Assembly (NCBI RefSeq): GCF_016406105.1
Contig: NZ_CP066308.1
Location: 817,501 to 881,500 of the forward strand
Length of the DNA: 64,000 nt
Reading direction: 5' to 3'
Source of the DNA: Brevibacillus composti
Lineage (GTDB): Bacteria > Bacillota > Bacilli > Brevibacillales > Brevibacillaceae
The notes under the pieces are model-generated. The model did no database searches. It had not been told where the DNA came from and saw only the letters and a program-made list of their open reading frames with translations. Shown here piece by piece: positions 56,953 to 64,000 of the stretch. Position numbers and translations under genes: made by a program. Each line of letters opens with the position of its first letter. Positions within the stretch are counted from its first letter, which is position 1.

Positions 56953-57255
56953 ATGAGACTTGATGAGTTGCAATTCATCCTAGACGATCATGCGTATAAA
57001 CGATACTGCCAGCGGGTGGAGCCAGTGACCAGGGAAGCGCTGCTGTCCCTTATCGGCGAGCAACTGCAACCCGGGTACTACCGGCAGAAAGGGTATCTCC
57101 AGCTTGACGGCGTTTGGTGGAGGTACAGCGTAACGGACGCTGTGATCACGATGCACACCTGCTACGGACGGCATCACATTGATCTGCCGGCAGCGATCCG
57201 GTGGGCAAAACAGCACAGAGATCGGATTGTGCTGGGAGACCTATATGGCGACTAA
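56953..57255 (+). CDS. Hypothetical phage protein (100 residues)
   Basis: ATG 56953 behind AAGGAGAGAGG. The sequence (HAYKRYCQRVEPVTREALLSL, YLQLDGVWWRYSVTDAVITMHTCYG) has a pattern of small phage proteins with a toxin-like beta sheet but no identified active site. It overlaps the HNH gene by 11 bases. Confidence 0.7.
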   Translation: MRLDELQFILDDHAYKRYCQRVEPVTREALLSLIGEQLQPGYYRQKGYLQLDGVWWRYSVTDAVITMHTCYGRHHIDLPAAIRWAKQHRDRIVLGDLYGD

Positions 57256-57634
57256 ACCGAAACGACCATGCGCAGCACCGGGCTGTCGCAACCTGACAGA
57301 CAGAGGCTATTGCCCGGATCACATGCCGCTTGTGAACAAGCAGAAGAGAGAGCGAAACAAGCAGTATGACCTGCACCAGCGTGACAAGCAGGCAAGAGAC
57401 TTTTACCGCAGCGCAGAATGGGAGCGGCTTCGCCAACAGGCACTGATGCGCGATCACGGGCTATGCCAGGACTGTCTGGATCAGCAGCACATCCGAACAG
57501 CCGATGTTGTGGACCACATTAGGCCTGTGAGGCCATTTTGGCATCTGCGGTTACGGCTGGACAACCTGCGGTCATTATGCCATCCGCACCATAACCAAAA
57601 GACGGCGGAGGACAAGAAGCGGTACCCGTCTTAG
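57245..57634 (+). CDS. HNH endonuclease next to cos/terminase
   Basis: 129 residues. Two zinc-ligand pairs (CAAPGC, YCPDH) at the N-terminus are followed by the HNH core: YRSAEWERLRQQAL, CQDCL, VVDHIRPVR and LDNLRSLCHPHHNQKT. HNH proteins at this position, directly before terS, are needed for cos cutting with terminase in HK97-like phages. ATG 57245 follows GGGAGACC. Confidence 0.9.
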   Translation: MATKPKRPCAAPGCRNLTDRGYCPDHMPLVNKQKRERNKQYDLHQRDKQARDFYRSAEWERLRQQALMRDHGLCQDCLDQQHIRTADVVDHIRPVRPFWHLRLRLDNLRSLCHPHHNQKTAEDKKRYPS

Positions 57635-57639
57635 AAACG

Positions 57640-57766
57640 CTTTATTTGTGTAAAGGATTAGGGGCAGGGGGAGGGTCAAAAATTTTCGACCGCGTCGCCG
57701 GAGACCGCCGCGCCCCCCTCGCGCGAGATTTTTTCCCAAAATGAGATTTTTTCAGGAGGTGAGAAC
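57640..57766. other. Probable cos region and terminase-binding repeats
   Basis: Non-coding stretch between the HNH and terS genes. A G-rich block GGGGCAGGGGGAGGG (57661-57675) is followed by GTCAAAAATTTTCGAC, then a C-rich CCGCCGCGCCCCCC (57706-57719). A direct repeat GAGATTTTTTC lies at 57725-57735 and 57743-57753. The position and composition fit cos sites of HK97-type phages; the nick sites are not determined. Confidence 0.55.
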
Positions 57767-58297
57767 ATGGCAGGACGACCCAGTAAACCGGTCCAGCTGA
57801 TCAAGTTGGAGGGAAAAAGTCATCGGACAAAGTCAGAACTGAAACACCGCGAGAAGGCGGAGAAGTCACTTTACACCGGCACGACCTTCAAGGAGTCGCC
57901 CGCCGTGAAGGCGGATCCCGTCGCTCACCGCGAATTCCTGAGGCTGAAGAAGCTTTACAAGTCGATCGAGTTTGTCGACGGCCTTGATGAACAGATCATC
58001 AACCGTTACTGCATGCTGATCAGCCAGGAACATGCATTGGCGAAAATGATGGAGCGGATGCGGATGGACATCGACCAGGTAGAGGACGTAGAGGATCGTA
58101 TGCGGATATACGAGTCGATCGCCGGCGTTACGGACAAAGTCATGAAGACCAGGGACATGCTGCTCAAGCTGGAGGATCGGCTGTTCCTTAACCCCACGGC
58201 ACGGATCAAATCGATCCCGAAAATGCCGGCGGAGGAAAAGAAAGAGTCAGCGATGGCTCAATTCATAAACAGACGAGCTGGTGGCCATGCCCCATGA
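57767..58297 (+). CDS. terS: Terminase small subunit, P27 family
   Basis: 176 residues starting MAGRPSKPVQL with the typical KLEGKSHRTKSELKHREKAE segment; the centre is helical (YCMLISQEHALAKMMERM) and the end holds basic residues. It recognises cos DNA and loads the large subunit. Site AGGAGGTGAGAAC is excellent. It overlaps terL by 17 bases. Confidence 0.92.
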   Translation: MAGRPSKPVQLIKLEGKSHRTKSELKHREKAEKSLYTGTTFKESPAVKADPVAHREFLRLKKLYKSIEFVDGLDEQIINRYCMLISQEHALAKMMERMRMDIDQVEDVEDRMRIYESIAGVTDKVMKTRDMLLKLEDRLFLNPTARIKSIPKMPAEEKKESAMAQFINRRAGGHAP

Positions 58298-59855
58298 TAA
58301 ACAACGAGCCCTAGAGCCCATTGAATTCATCCAAATGCTCCATGCCGTCGATGACTTCTACGGCCAGCCATTCCAGCTGCTTGACTGGCAGTATCAAGTC
58401 CTGTGGGATGTGTATGGCACCGTCAAAGAGGACGGATACCGGCAGTATCGCTATGCGTACTTGGAGATCCCGAAGAAGAACGGCAAGACCTCGCTGATTG
58501 CGGCAATCGCGCTTTATCACATCGTCTGCGACGGGCCCGGCGGACAGATTTACTGTTGCGCTGCTGACCGGCAGCAAGCGGAGTTGGTCTATCGGGCGGC
58601 CTGCGGCATGATCGAGCAGGAGCCTGAGCTTGAAGCGATCCTGAAGGTCACCGAGAGCAAAAAAGAGATCAAAAACAAGCTGACCGGGACGACTCTAAAG
58701 GTACTATCGGCAGAAGCGTACACCAAACACGGGATCAACCCGACGGTGGTCATCTTTGATGAGTTGCACGCGCAGCCGAACCGCGACCTGTGGGATGTCA
58801 TGACCTTTGGCGCCGGGGCCGCCCGGAAAGAACCGATCTGGTGGGTTATCACCACGGCCGGCGACGACCCGGACCGGAAGTCGATCGGTTGGGAGGTCCA
58901 CGACAAAGCGCGAAAAATCATCTCCGGTGAACTGGATGATCCGTATTGGTACGCAAAAATCTATGCGGCGCCAGAGAATGCAGACATCTTTGACGAGGAA
59001 ACCTGGTTTAAAGCCAACCCGAGTCTTGGTCATACCATTAGCATAGAAAGCGTTCGCCAGGAGGCGCTGGCCGCACGTAACAGTGAAGCGGCGGAGCGCC
59101 TTTTCCGTTGGTTGCGGCTGAATCAATGGGTGTCACTCAAGCGGGTCGGCTGGTTACCGCTTACGCTCTGGGACCAAACGACTGGCAAGTGGTCACTGTC
59201 GGAGTTGGTTGGGAAGCGTTGCTATGTGGGGTTGGACTTGTCAAGCACGACGGACATCACAGCTGCCGTCTATCTGTTCCCGCCGCAGAATGGCATGCCA
59301 GACTGGCGGTTCATCCATGATGCCTGGATCCCCGAGGACAACATGAAAGAGCGGGTCACACGCGACCATGTGCCTTATGATCGATGGGTGAATCAAAAGG
59401 TCTTGCATGCAACACCCGGGAATGTCGTGGATTACGACTTTGTGGAGGCCAGGATCGTCGCGGCGAGCAAGCAATACGACCTGCACACGCTTGGCGCCGA
59501 CCCCTGGAACAGCCGGATGCTGACACAGCGGCTTATGCGTCAGGGCGTTGAGGTTGTGGAGATCCCTCAAAACATGGCCAACATGAGTCCGGCCATGAAA
59601 TTGATCGAGCAGCTGATGAAGCGCGGGATGATGAGCCATGAAGAAAACCCGTTGGCCCGGTGGTGCTGGGGCAATGTCGTGGTGGCCGTCGATGGAAACG
59701 AGAATATCAAGCCGATGAAAAACAAATCGGCGGATCGGATCGATTTAACCGTCGCGTTGATCAACGCGATGGCGACGGCCATGCTGTTTGAGGAGATCAG
59801 CCTGGATGTGTCGGAGTTTGCAGACGAATCATTCCTCAACAAACTGTGGGGGTAA
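58281..59855 (+). CDS. terL: Terminase large subunit
   Basis: 524 residues; ATPase and nuclease that packages DNA. The ATPase has LEIPKKNGKTSLIAAIALY (Walker A-like), VVIFDELHAQ (Walker B) and WWVITTAGDD (motif III). The nuclease has YVGLDLSSTTDITA, LGADPWNSRML and a C-terminal acidic residue in SADRIDLTVALINAM. Start GTG 58281 or ATG 58287. Confidence 0.95.
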   Translation: MAMPHDKQRALEPIEFIQMLHAVDDFYGQPFQLLDWQYQVLWDVYGTVKEDGYRQYRYAYLEIPKKNGKTSLIAAIALYHIVCDGPGGQIYCCAADRQQAELVYRAACGMIEQEPELEAILKVTESKKEIKNKLTGTTLKVLSAEAYTKHGINPTVVIFDELHAQPNRDLWDVMTFGAGAARKEPIWWVITTAGDDPDRKSIGWEVHDKARKIISGELDDPYWYAKIYAAPENADIFDEETWFKANPSLGHTISIESVRQEALAARNSEAAERLFRWLRLNQWVSLKRVGWLPLTLWDQTTGKWSLSELVGKRCYVGLDLSSTTDITAAVYLFPPQNGMPDWRFIHDAWIPEDNMKERVTRDHVPYDRWVNQKVLHATPGNVVDYDFVEARIVAASKQYDLHTLGADPWNSRMLTQRLMRQGVEVVEIPQNMANMSPAMKLIEQLMKRGMMSHEENPLARWCWGNVVVAVDGNENIKPMKNKSADRIDLTVALINAMATAMLFEEISLDVSEFADESFLNKLWG

Positions 59856-59897
59856 AATCCCAAGCGGTTGGGATTTTGAAAGGAGGGAGGTGCAGAT

Positions 59898-61220
59898 GTG
59901 AAGATCATAGATTATGCACGGCGCTGGCTTGGTATGGAAAAGCGAGAAACATTGGAACTGAACGTTGATGACCGGCGGCTGCTCGAAGTGTTGGGCATTG
60001 AGCCGGGTGATGTCAACGTGCGGGGGAAAAACGCCCTCAAAGTAGACACTGTGTTTGCCTGTGTCCGCATCCGATCCGAATCGGTGGCGAAACTGCCTCT
60101 GAAGGTATTCCAGGAGGATGAGTCTGGAATACAAAAACACACGCGGCACCCGGTGTATCAATTGCTCCGGTTGCGCCCCAATCCGTACATGAGCGCTTTT
60201 GACTTTTGGAAGTGCATCGAGGCGCAAAACAGTATGTACGGCAACGCTTACGTTTCCATGGAGTTTGATCATCGCGGACGGATTGTCGGGTTGTGGCCGA
60301 TGGACGCCAGCCGGGTTAAGATCATCGTGGATAACGACACCGGCGCAAGCGGCGTTCTCACCAGTCGATCGAAGCTCTGGTATGAGGTGAACCTTGGCTA
60401 TGAGCAGCGAAAGCTTTCGCCGGATGAGGTTCTGCACTTCAAAGGCGGCGTGACCCTGGACGGGATTGTCGGTCTATCCCCGCTGGATTGCTTGCGGGCT
60501 ACAGTTGAAAATGCGGCGTCGGCGAACAAGTTCGTCAACAACTTCTACAAGCAGGGATTGCAGGTAAAAGGTATCGTCCAGTATGTTGGCGACCTGGATG
60601 AGAAGGCCAAGAAAAATTTCCGTGAGAAGTTTGAAGCCATGTCATCGGGGTTGAACAACAGCCACCGGGTCGCGTTGATGCCCATTGGCTATCAGTTCGT
60701 GCCGATTGCGCTGAATATGCACGACGCGCAATTCCTAGAGAACAATCAGCTGACGATCCGGCAAATTGCTTCTGCCTTTGGTATTAAGATGCATCAGCTC
60801 AATGACTTGACCAGGGCGACGCATACAAACGTAGCTGAGCAGCAGAAGGAGTTTTACACGGACACGCTACAGCCGATCCTCACGATGTACGAACAAGAAC
60901 TGACATACAAGCTGCTGCTGGACGAAGAGATCCAGGAAGGGTACTTTTTCCGCTTTAACGTCGACGCCATTCTGCGGAGCGATATCAAAACCAGGTATGA
61001 AGCGTATCGCATCGGCGTGCAGGGTGGGTTTCTCGCACCCAATGAGGCCCGGGCGAAGGAGGAACTTCCGCCAATGGAAGGCGGCGACCAACTGCTGGTG
61101 AACGGTAGTGTTGTACCGATCACCATGGCTGGAAGCGCCTATAAAGCGAAAGGGGGTGATGGAGCTGGACAAGGAAAAAAAGACGACCCAGACGAAGGAG
61201 ATCCGGGCGTTACCGGTTAA
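59898..61220 (+). CDS. Phage portal protein, HK97 type
   Basis: 440 residues starting at GTG 59898 behind AAAGGAGGGAGGTG. Family segments include NVRGKNALKVDTVFACVRIRS, RLRPNPYMSAFDFWKCIEAQ, GNAYVSMEFD and QLTIRQIASAFGIKMHQL. Twelve copies form the DNA channel at one capsid vertex. The last 62 bases overlap the protease gene. Confidence 0.94.
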   Translation: MKIIDYARRWLGMEKRETLELNVDDRRLLEVLGIEPGDVNVRGKNALKVDTVFACVRIRSESVAKLPLKVFQEDESGIQKHTRHPVYQLLRLRPNPYMSAFDFWKCIEAQNSMYGNAYVSMEFDHRGRIVGLWPMDASRVKIIVDNDTGASGVLTSRSKLWYEVNLGYEQRKLSPDEVLHFKGGVTLDGIVGLSPLDCLRATVENAASANKFVNNFYKQGLQVKGIVQYVGDLDEKAKKNFREKFEAMSSGLNNSHRVALMPIGYQFVPIALNMHDAQFLENNQLTIRQIASAFGIKMHQLNDLTRATHTNVAEQQKEFYTDTLQPILTMYEQELTYKLLLDEEIQEGYFFRFNVDAILRSDIKTRYEAYRIGVQGGFLAPNEARAKEELPPMEGGDQLLVNGSVVPITMAGSAYKAKGGDGAGQGKKDDPDEGDPGVTG

Positions 61221-61791
61221 GCTTGAGGTTCGAGCCTCTGATGGTGACGACGGCAAACGGACCATCACCGGTGCAATCAAGTACAACACAGACAGTGCAG
61301 AGATGCGCGACTGGTGGGGAGACACATTTGTTGAGTCGATCGACAAAGAAGCGTTCAAGGATAGCATCGCTTCGCGTAACGTCGTTGGTTTGTGGAGCCA
61401 CGACACATCTCAGGTACTGGGAAACACGAAGTCGGGGACGCTTCGCCTGACCAACACGGATACAGAGCTTCGCTTCGAACTAGATATCCCGAACACCACT
61501 GTCGGCAATGATGCGTGGGAGTTGATCCAGCGCGGTGATGTGGACGGCGTGTCGTTCGGAATGCGCGTGACAAAAGACAAGTGGACAAGTGAGAAGCGCG
61601 ATGAAAAACGGGTCTATAAGCGCAATATCTTGAATGCTGAATTGTACGAGATTAGCCCAGTAGCATTCCCCGCGTACCCTGCAAATGAAGTCAGCGTCCG
61701 GAGTTTAGAGGAGTTTAAAGCTTCTGAACAACGAGCTGTTGACAAGTATGAAAAAGAAAAACTGCTCATCGAGCTTGACCTTTTTGGTTAA
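61159..61791 (+). CDS. HK97-family prohead protease
   Basis: 210-residue serine protease that matures the capsid. The catalytic His is in NVVGLWSHDTSQVLG and the Ser in VDGVSFGMRV. The C-terminus is lysine/glutamate-rich and probably removed by self-cleavage. ATG 61159 overlaps the ribosome site AAAGGGGGTGATG; an earlier in-frame start at 61108 has none. Protease, then capsid, is the usual HK97 order. Confidence 0.9.
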   Translation: MELDKEKKTTQTKEIRALPVKLEVRASDGDDGKRTITGAIKYNTDSAEMRDWWGDTFVESIDKEAFKDSIASRNVVGLWSHDTSQVLGNTKSGTLRLTNTDTELRFELDIPNTTVGNDAWELIQRGDVDGVSFGMRVTKDKWTSEKRDEKRVYKRNILNAELYEISPVAFPAYPANEVSVRSLEEFKASEQRAVDKYEKEKLLIELDLFG

Positions 61792-61828
61792 GCTTTTTGT
61801 TTTGCCAAATAACTCATGAGGTGATCCC

Positions 61829-63016
61829 ATGACAAAAGAATTGCGAGCGCTGCTCCAGAAGCTGGACAACGCGAAACAAGAAGTACGGTCCCTGCTGGCC
61901 GAAGACAAGACACAAGAAGCGAAAGATAAAATGGACGAGGTCCGAAGCCTGCAAGCAAAAGTAGATTTGCAACGTGAACTGGAAGAAACCGAGGCTCGCG
62001 GTCTTGGCGGGAAGGAACTGAACGACGATGGCAACGTGGAAGAACGCGACATGCAGGAGCTGGAGAAAGAATATACCGGCATCGTACTGCGCGGGATCCG
62101 CCGCCGCCCAATCTCAGAGGAGATGCGCTCTGTCATCCGCGAATATGAAAAACGAGCCGTCATGAACGAGGGGAATACAAATCCGGCTATCGCTGACGGA
62201 GACGTTGGGATTGTCGTGCCGCAGGACATCCAGACGCAAATCAATACACTGATGCGTGATTGGAACGACTTGAGCCAGTATGTGACCGTTGAGAACGTCA
62301 CCGCGCTCTCTGGTACTCGGGTTATGGAGTCGGACGCAGACATGACTCCCTTTGCGGATGTAGACGAGTACGGAATAATCCAGGCGACGGATAATCCGAA
62401 GTTTACACCGATCAGCTATAAGGTCAAAAAGCGGGCAGGTTACTTGCCACTGACCAATGAGCTACTTCAGGATAACGATGCGAACCTGCTGGGGTACGTT
62501 ACAAACTGGATCGCCCGGAAGGCGGCCCATACACGCAACGTGCACATCATCAATTTGTTGAAGACTATCACACCAAAGACGCTGGCGGATTTGAAAGCGA
62601 TCAACACGGTCCTCAACGTGGACCTGGACCCGGCAATCAGCCGTTCCGCCGTTATCTTGACCAACCAGGACGGATTCAACTGGCTGGATAACCAAGTTGA
62701 TGGCAAGGGGCGCCCGATTCTGATGGATGACTTCACACAACCAGGACGTAAGCTTTTCAAAGGTCGTCCGATTGCGGTCGTATCTAACCGTAACTTGCCT
62801 TCTGATGGTACCAATGCACCGTTGATCATCGGTAACCTGAAGCAGTTCATGGTACTGTTCAACCGCCGATTCTTTGAGCTGGCATCCACCCGGGAAGGCG
62901 GCGATGCATGGCGCCGTGATACTACAGAGCTCCGGACCATCATGCGCGATGATTACGTAAAATGGGATGCGGAGGCTGCCGTATTCGGCCAATTGGATAT
63001 CACACCAACACCTTGA
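61829..63016 (+). CDS. Major capsid protein, HK97 fold
   Basis: 395 residues. The first 100 form a coiled-coil delta domain that acts as scaffold (ALLQKLDNAKQEVRSLLAE, DKMDEVRSLQAKVDLQREL); the protease should remove it. The mature part starts near residue 105 and has IVVPQDIQTQINTLMR, KKRAGYLPLTNELLQD and the conserved GRPIAVVSNRNLP. Site TGAGGTGATCC precedes ATG. Confidence 0.95.
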   Translation: MTKELRALLQKLDNAKQEVRSLLAEDKTQEAKDKMDEVRSLQAKVDLQRELEETEARGLGGKELNDDGNVEERDMQELEKEYTGIVLRGIRRRPISEEMRSVIREYEKRAVMNEGNTNPAIADGDVGIVVPQDIQTQINTLMRDWNDLSQYVTVENVTALSGTRVMESDADMTPFADVDEYGIIQATDNPKFTPISYKVKKRAGYLPLTNELLQDNDANLLGYVTNWIARKAAHTRNVHIINLLKTITPKTLADLKAINTVLNVDLDPAISRSAVILTNQDGFNWLDNQVDGKGRPILMDDFTQPGRKLFKGRPIAVVSNRNLPSDGTNAPLIIGNLKQFMVLFNRRFFELASTREGGDAWRRDTTELRTIMRDDYVKWDAEAAVFGQLDITPTP

Positions 63017-63074
63017 TAATCAATAAAGCGGGGGGCCGGGGGAAGCCGGCCCTCAGTATTTGGGGGTGAACTGT

Positions 63075-63431
63075 ATGGCTAAGGTGAACAAAGCCTTTCG
63101 TGAGCGGTATCACGACATGAAACTGTATCTTCCTGGTGAAGAATACCCGGATGATGACCAACAGCGGGTTCAATATCTGGTCTCCCAAGGATTTTTGAAA
63201 GCGTCCGAAAAAGCAGTTCCGCCCAAGTCGCCGACATTGGAAGAATTTTCGGAGCTTTCGGCTGCTGAGCAGAAAAAATGGTTGGCCACTTTGGGAATCG
63301 TAGGGGACGACAGCAACGCGGATAAGCGGGAGGCACTTTACCGGCAATATCTTGGCGTTGATTCTTCCACAGTAGACGACGGAGCGGCCAATGATGGAGT
63401 AGTGAATACTGATGCCGATCTTGACGCTTGA
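63075..63431 (+). CDS. Hypothetical phage structural-region protein
   Basis: 118 residues, ATG 63075 behind GGGGGTGAAC. The N-terminal third (RYHDMKLYLPGEEYPDDDQQRVQYLVSQG) resembles a small capsid-region family; the end is acidic (TVDDGAANDGVVNTDADLDA). It overlaps the connector gene by 20 bases. It may be a capsid accessory or decoration protein. Confidence 0.65.
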   Translation: MAKVNKAFRERYHDMKLYLPGEEYPDDDQQRVQYLVSQGFLKASEKAVPPKSPTLEEFSELSAAEQKKWLATLGIVGDDSNADKREALYRQYLGVDSSTVDDGAANDGVVNTDADLDA

Positions 63432-63711
63432 AGAAACGAAGACCTGGCTGCGGGTAGACGGAGCAGATGAGGACTCGCTCATCCAAACACTGATCGGTGC
63501 AGCAGAGGAATATTTGCGTAATGCCGTTGAAGTAGAATTTGACAGCACCAACCAGCTTGCGAAGCTGTTTTGCCTGGTGATTTGCGCGGATTGGTATGAG
63601 AACCGGGACCTAATTGGGTCGCAACCGTCCGACAAGATCCGTTTTTCCGTGCAGTCCATGCTTGCACAACTCCAGCATGCTTACGCGCCGCCACCGGAGA
63701 CAACGCCATGA
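63412..63711 (+). CDS. Head-tail connector protein, gp6-like
   Basis: 99 residues. The start PILTLEETKTWLRVDGADEDSLIQTLI and the helix AAEEYLRNAV match the gp6/gp15 connector family that sits under the portal. It overlaps the next gene by 4 bases. Confidence 0.85.
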   Translation: MPILTLEETKTWLRVDGADEDSLIQTLIGAAEEYLRNAVEVEFDSTNQLAKLFCLVICADWYENRDLIGSQPSDKIRFSVQSMLAQLQHAYAPPPETTP

Positions 63712-64000
63712 AATCACTGGTCAATCGGCTGAATAAACGAGTGACGATCCGGCGGCAAATTTGGGCGGAGAATAGCATGGGGGAACGAAAGCAAGCGTGG
63801 GAAGACTACGTGACGGTCTGGGCGAGCGTTGAGCCCTTACGCGGGCAGGAGTTTTTTGTTGCACAGCGGAGCGAGGCCGATGTCACCACTCGTATCCGGA
63901 TACGCCACCGCGATGATATCGACCGATCAATGACGGTCCGTTGCAACGGCGTGGATTTCGAGATCATGTACATCATCCATCCTAATTTCAATGGGCGGGA
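63708..64000 (+). CDS. Phage head closure protein, partial
   Basis: Starts at ATG 63708 in an ATGA overlap and is cut by the right window edge; 97 codons are visible. NRLNKRVTIRRQIW, WEDYVTVWASVEPLRGQEFF and RIRHRDDIDRSMTV match the small beta-barrel head-closure family (SPP1 gp16 type). It closes the neck between connector and tail. Confidence 0.85.
   Translation, partial: MKSLVNRLNKRVTIRRQIWAENSMGERKQAWEDYVTVWASVEPLRGQEFFVAQRSEADVTTRIRIRHRDDIDRSMTVRCNGVDFEIMYIIHPNFNGR

Overview
The window looks like chromosome of a spore-forming, low-to-mid-GC Gram-positive bacterium of the Bacillales, most likely Brevibacillus or a close Paenibacillaceae relative. The evidence is strong AGGAGG-type ribosome binding sites, a GerA-type germinant receptor, two S-box (SAM-I) riboswitches, a BmrC/BmrD-like (YheI/YheH) transporter pair and the Firmicutes-type sufCDSUB operon. 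The genus is inferred; no rRNA or tRNA gene is present to confirm it.

Layout. 1-2543: end of a fatty-acid beta-oxidation operon (fadA fragment, fadE). 2570-6324 (minus): germinant receptor operon in B-A-C order. 6481-7507: a scar that joins the start of a second gerAA to the end of a second gerAC. 7578-13679: methionine salvage genes in two divergent operons (mtnWXBD minus, mtnKA plus), each behind its own S-box. 13748-19765: acetyltransferase, heterodimeric ABC exporter, MFS transporter and a 45-residue membrane protein. 19833-21284 (minus): phosphoribosyltransferase and a frameshifted NCS2-like permease. 21599-31816: housekeeping and poorly known genes (amino-acid ABC ATPase, polysaccharide deacetylase, DUF2797 protein, Spx/ArsC-like protein, aminotransferase, peroxiredoxin, thioredoxin-like protein, gcvH, VOC protein, SCP2-like protein, Fe-S aldo/keto reductase). 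32166-33746: pckA. 34145-39319: the complete sufCDSUB iron-sulfur assembly operon behind a perfect palindrome.

39320-64000 is the left 24.7 kb of a prophage inserted just after the sufB stop codon; its right end lies outside the window. Order: integrase (minus), S24-type repressor (minus), divergent promoters with two classes of operator, Cro-like protein, KilAC antirepressor, excisionase-like protein, many small early genes, a replication/recombination block (RTP-like protein, SMC-like ATPase, Sak4-like ATPase, DUF669 protein, helicase, HNH endonuclease, primase-helicase), a GCC-repeat candidate origin, RusA resolvase, a sigma-70-like factor, a RinA-like late activator, HNH endonuclease, a probable cos region, terminase subunits, portal, HK97 protease, HK97 capsid and the first connector genes. 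This is a typical cos-packaging, HK97-fold siphovirus prophage.

Several genes are broken by one base (permease, a zinc-ribbon early gene, probably one other early gene) or by one amber codon (24461-25405). These may be real decay or sequencing errors. The most interesting uncharacterised items are the two classes of phage operator, the duplicated divergent module with small minus-strand genes, the GCC-repeat region after the primase, the suf palindrome and the chimeric ger scar. I found no defence system, CRISPR array or clearly new multi-gene system.
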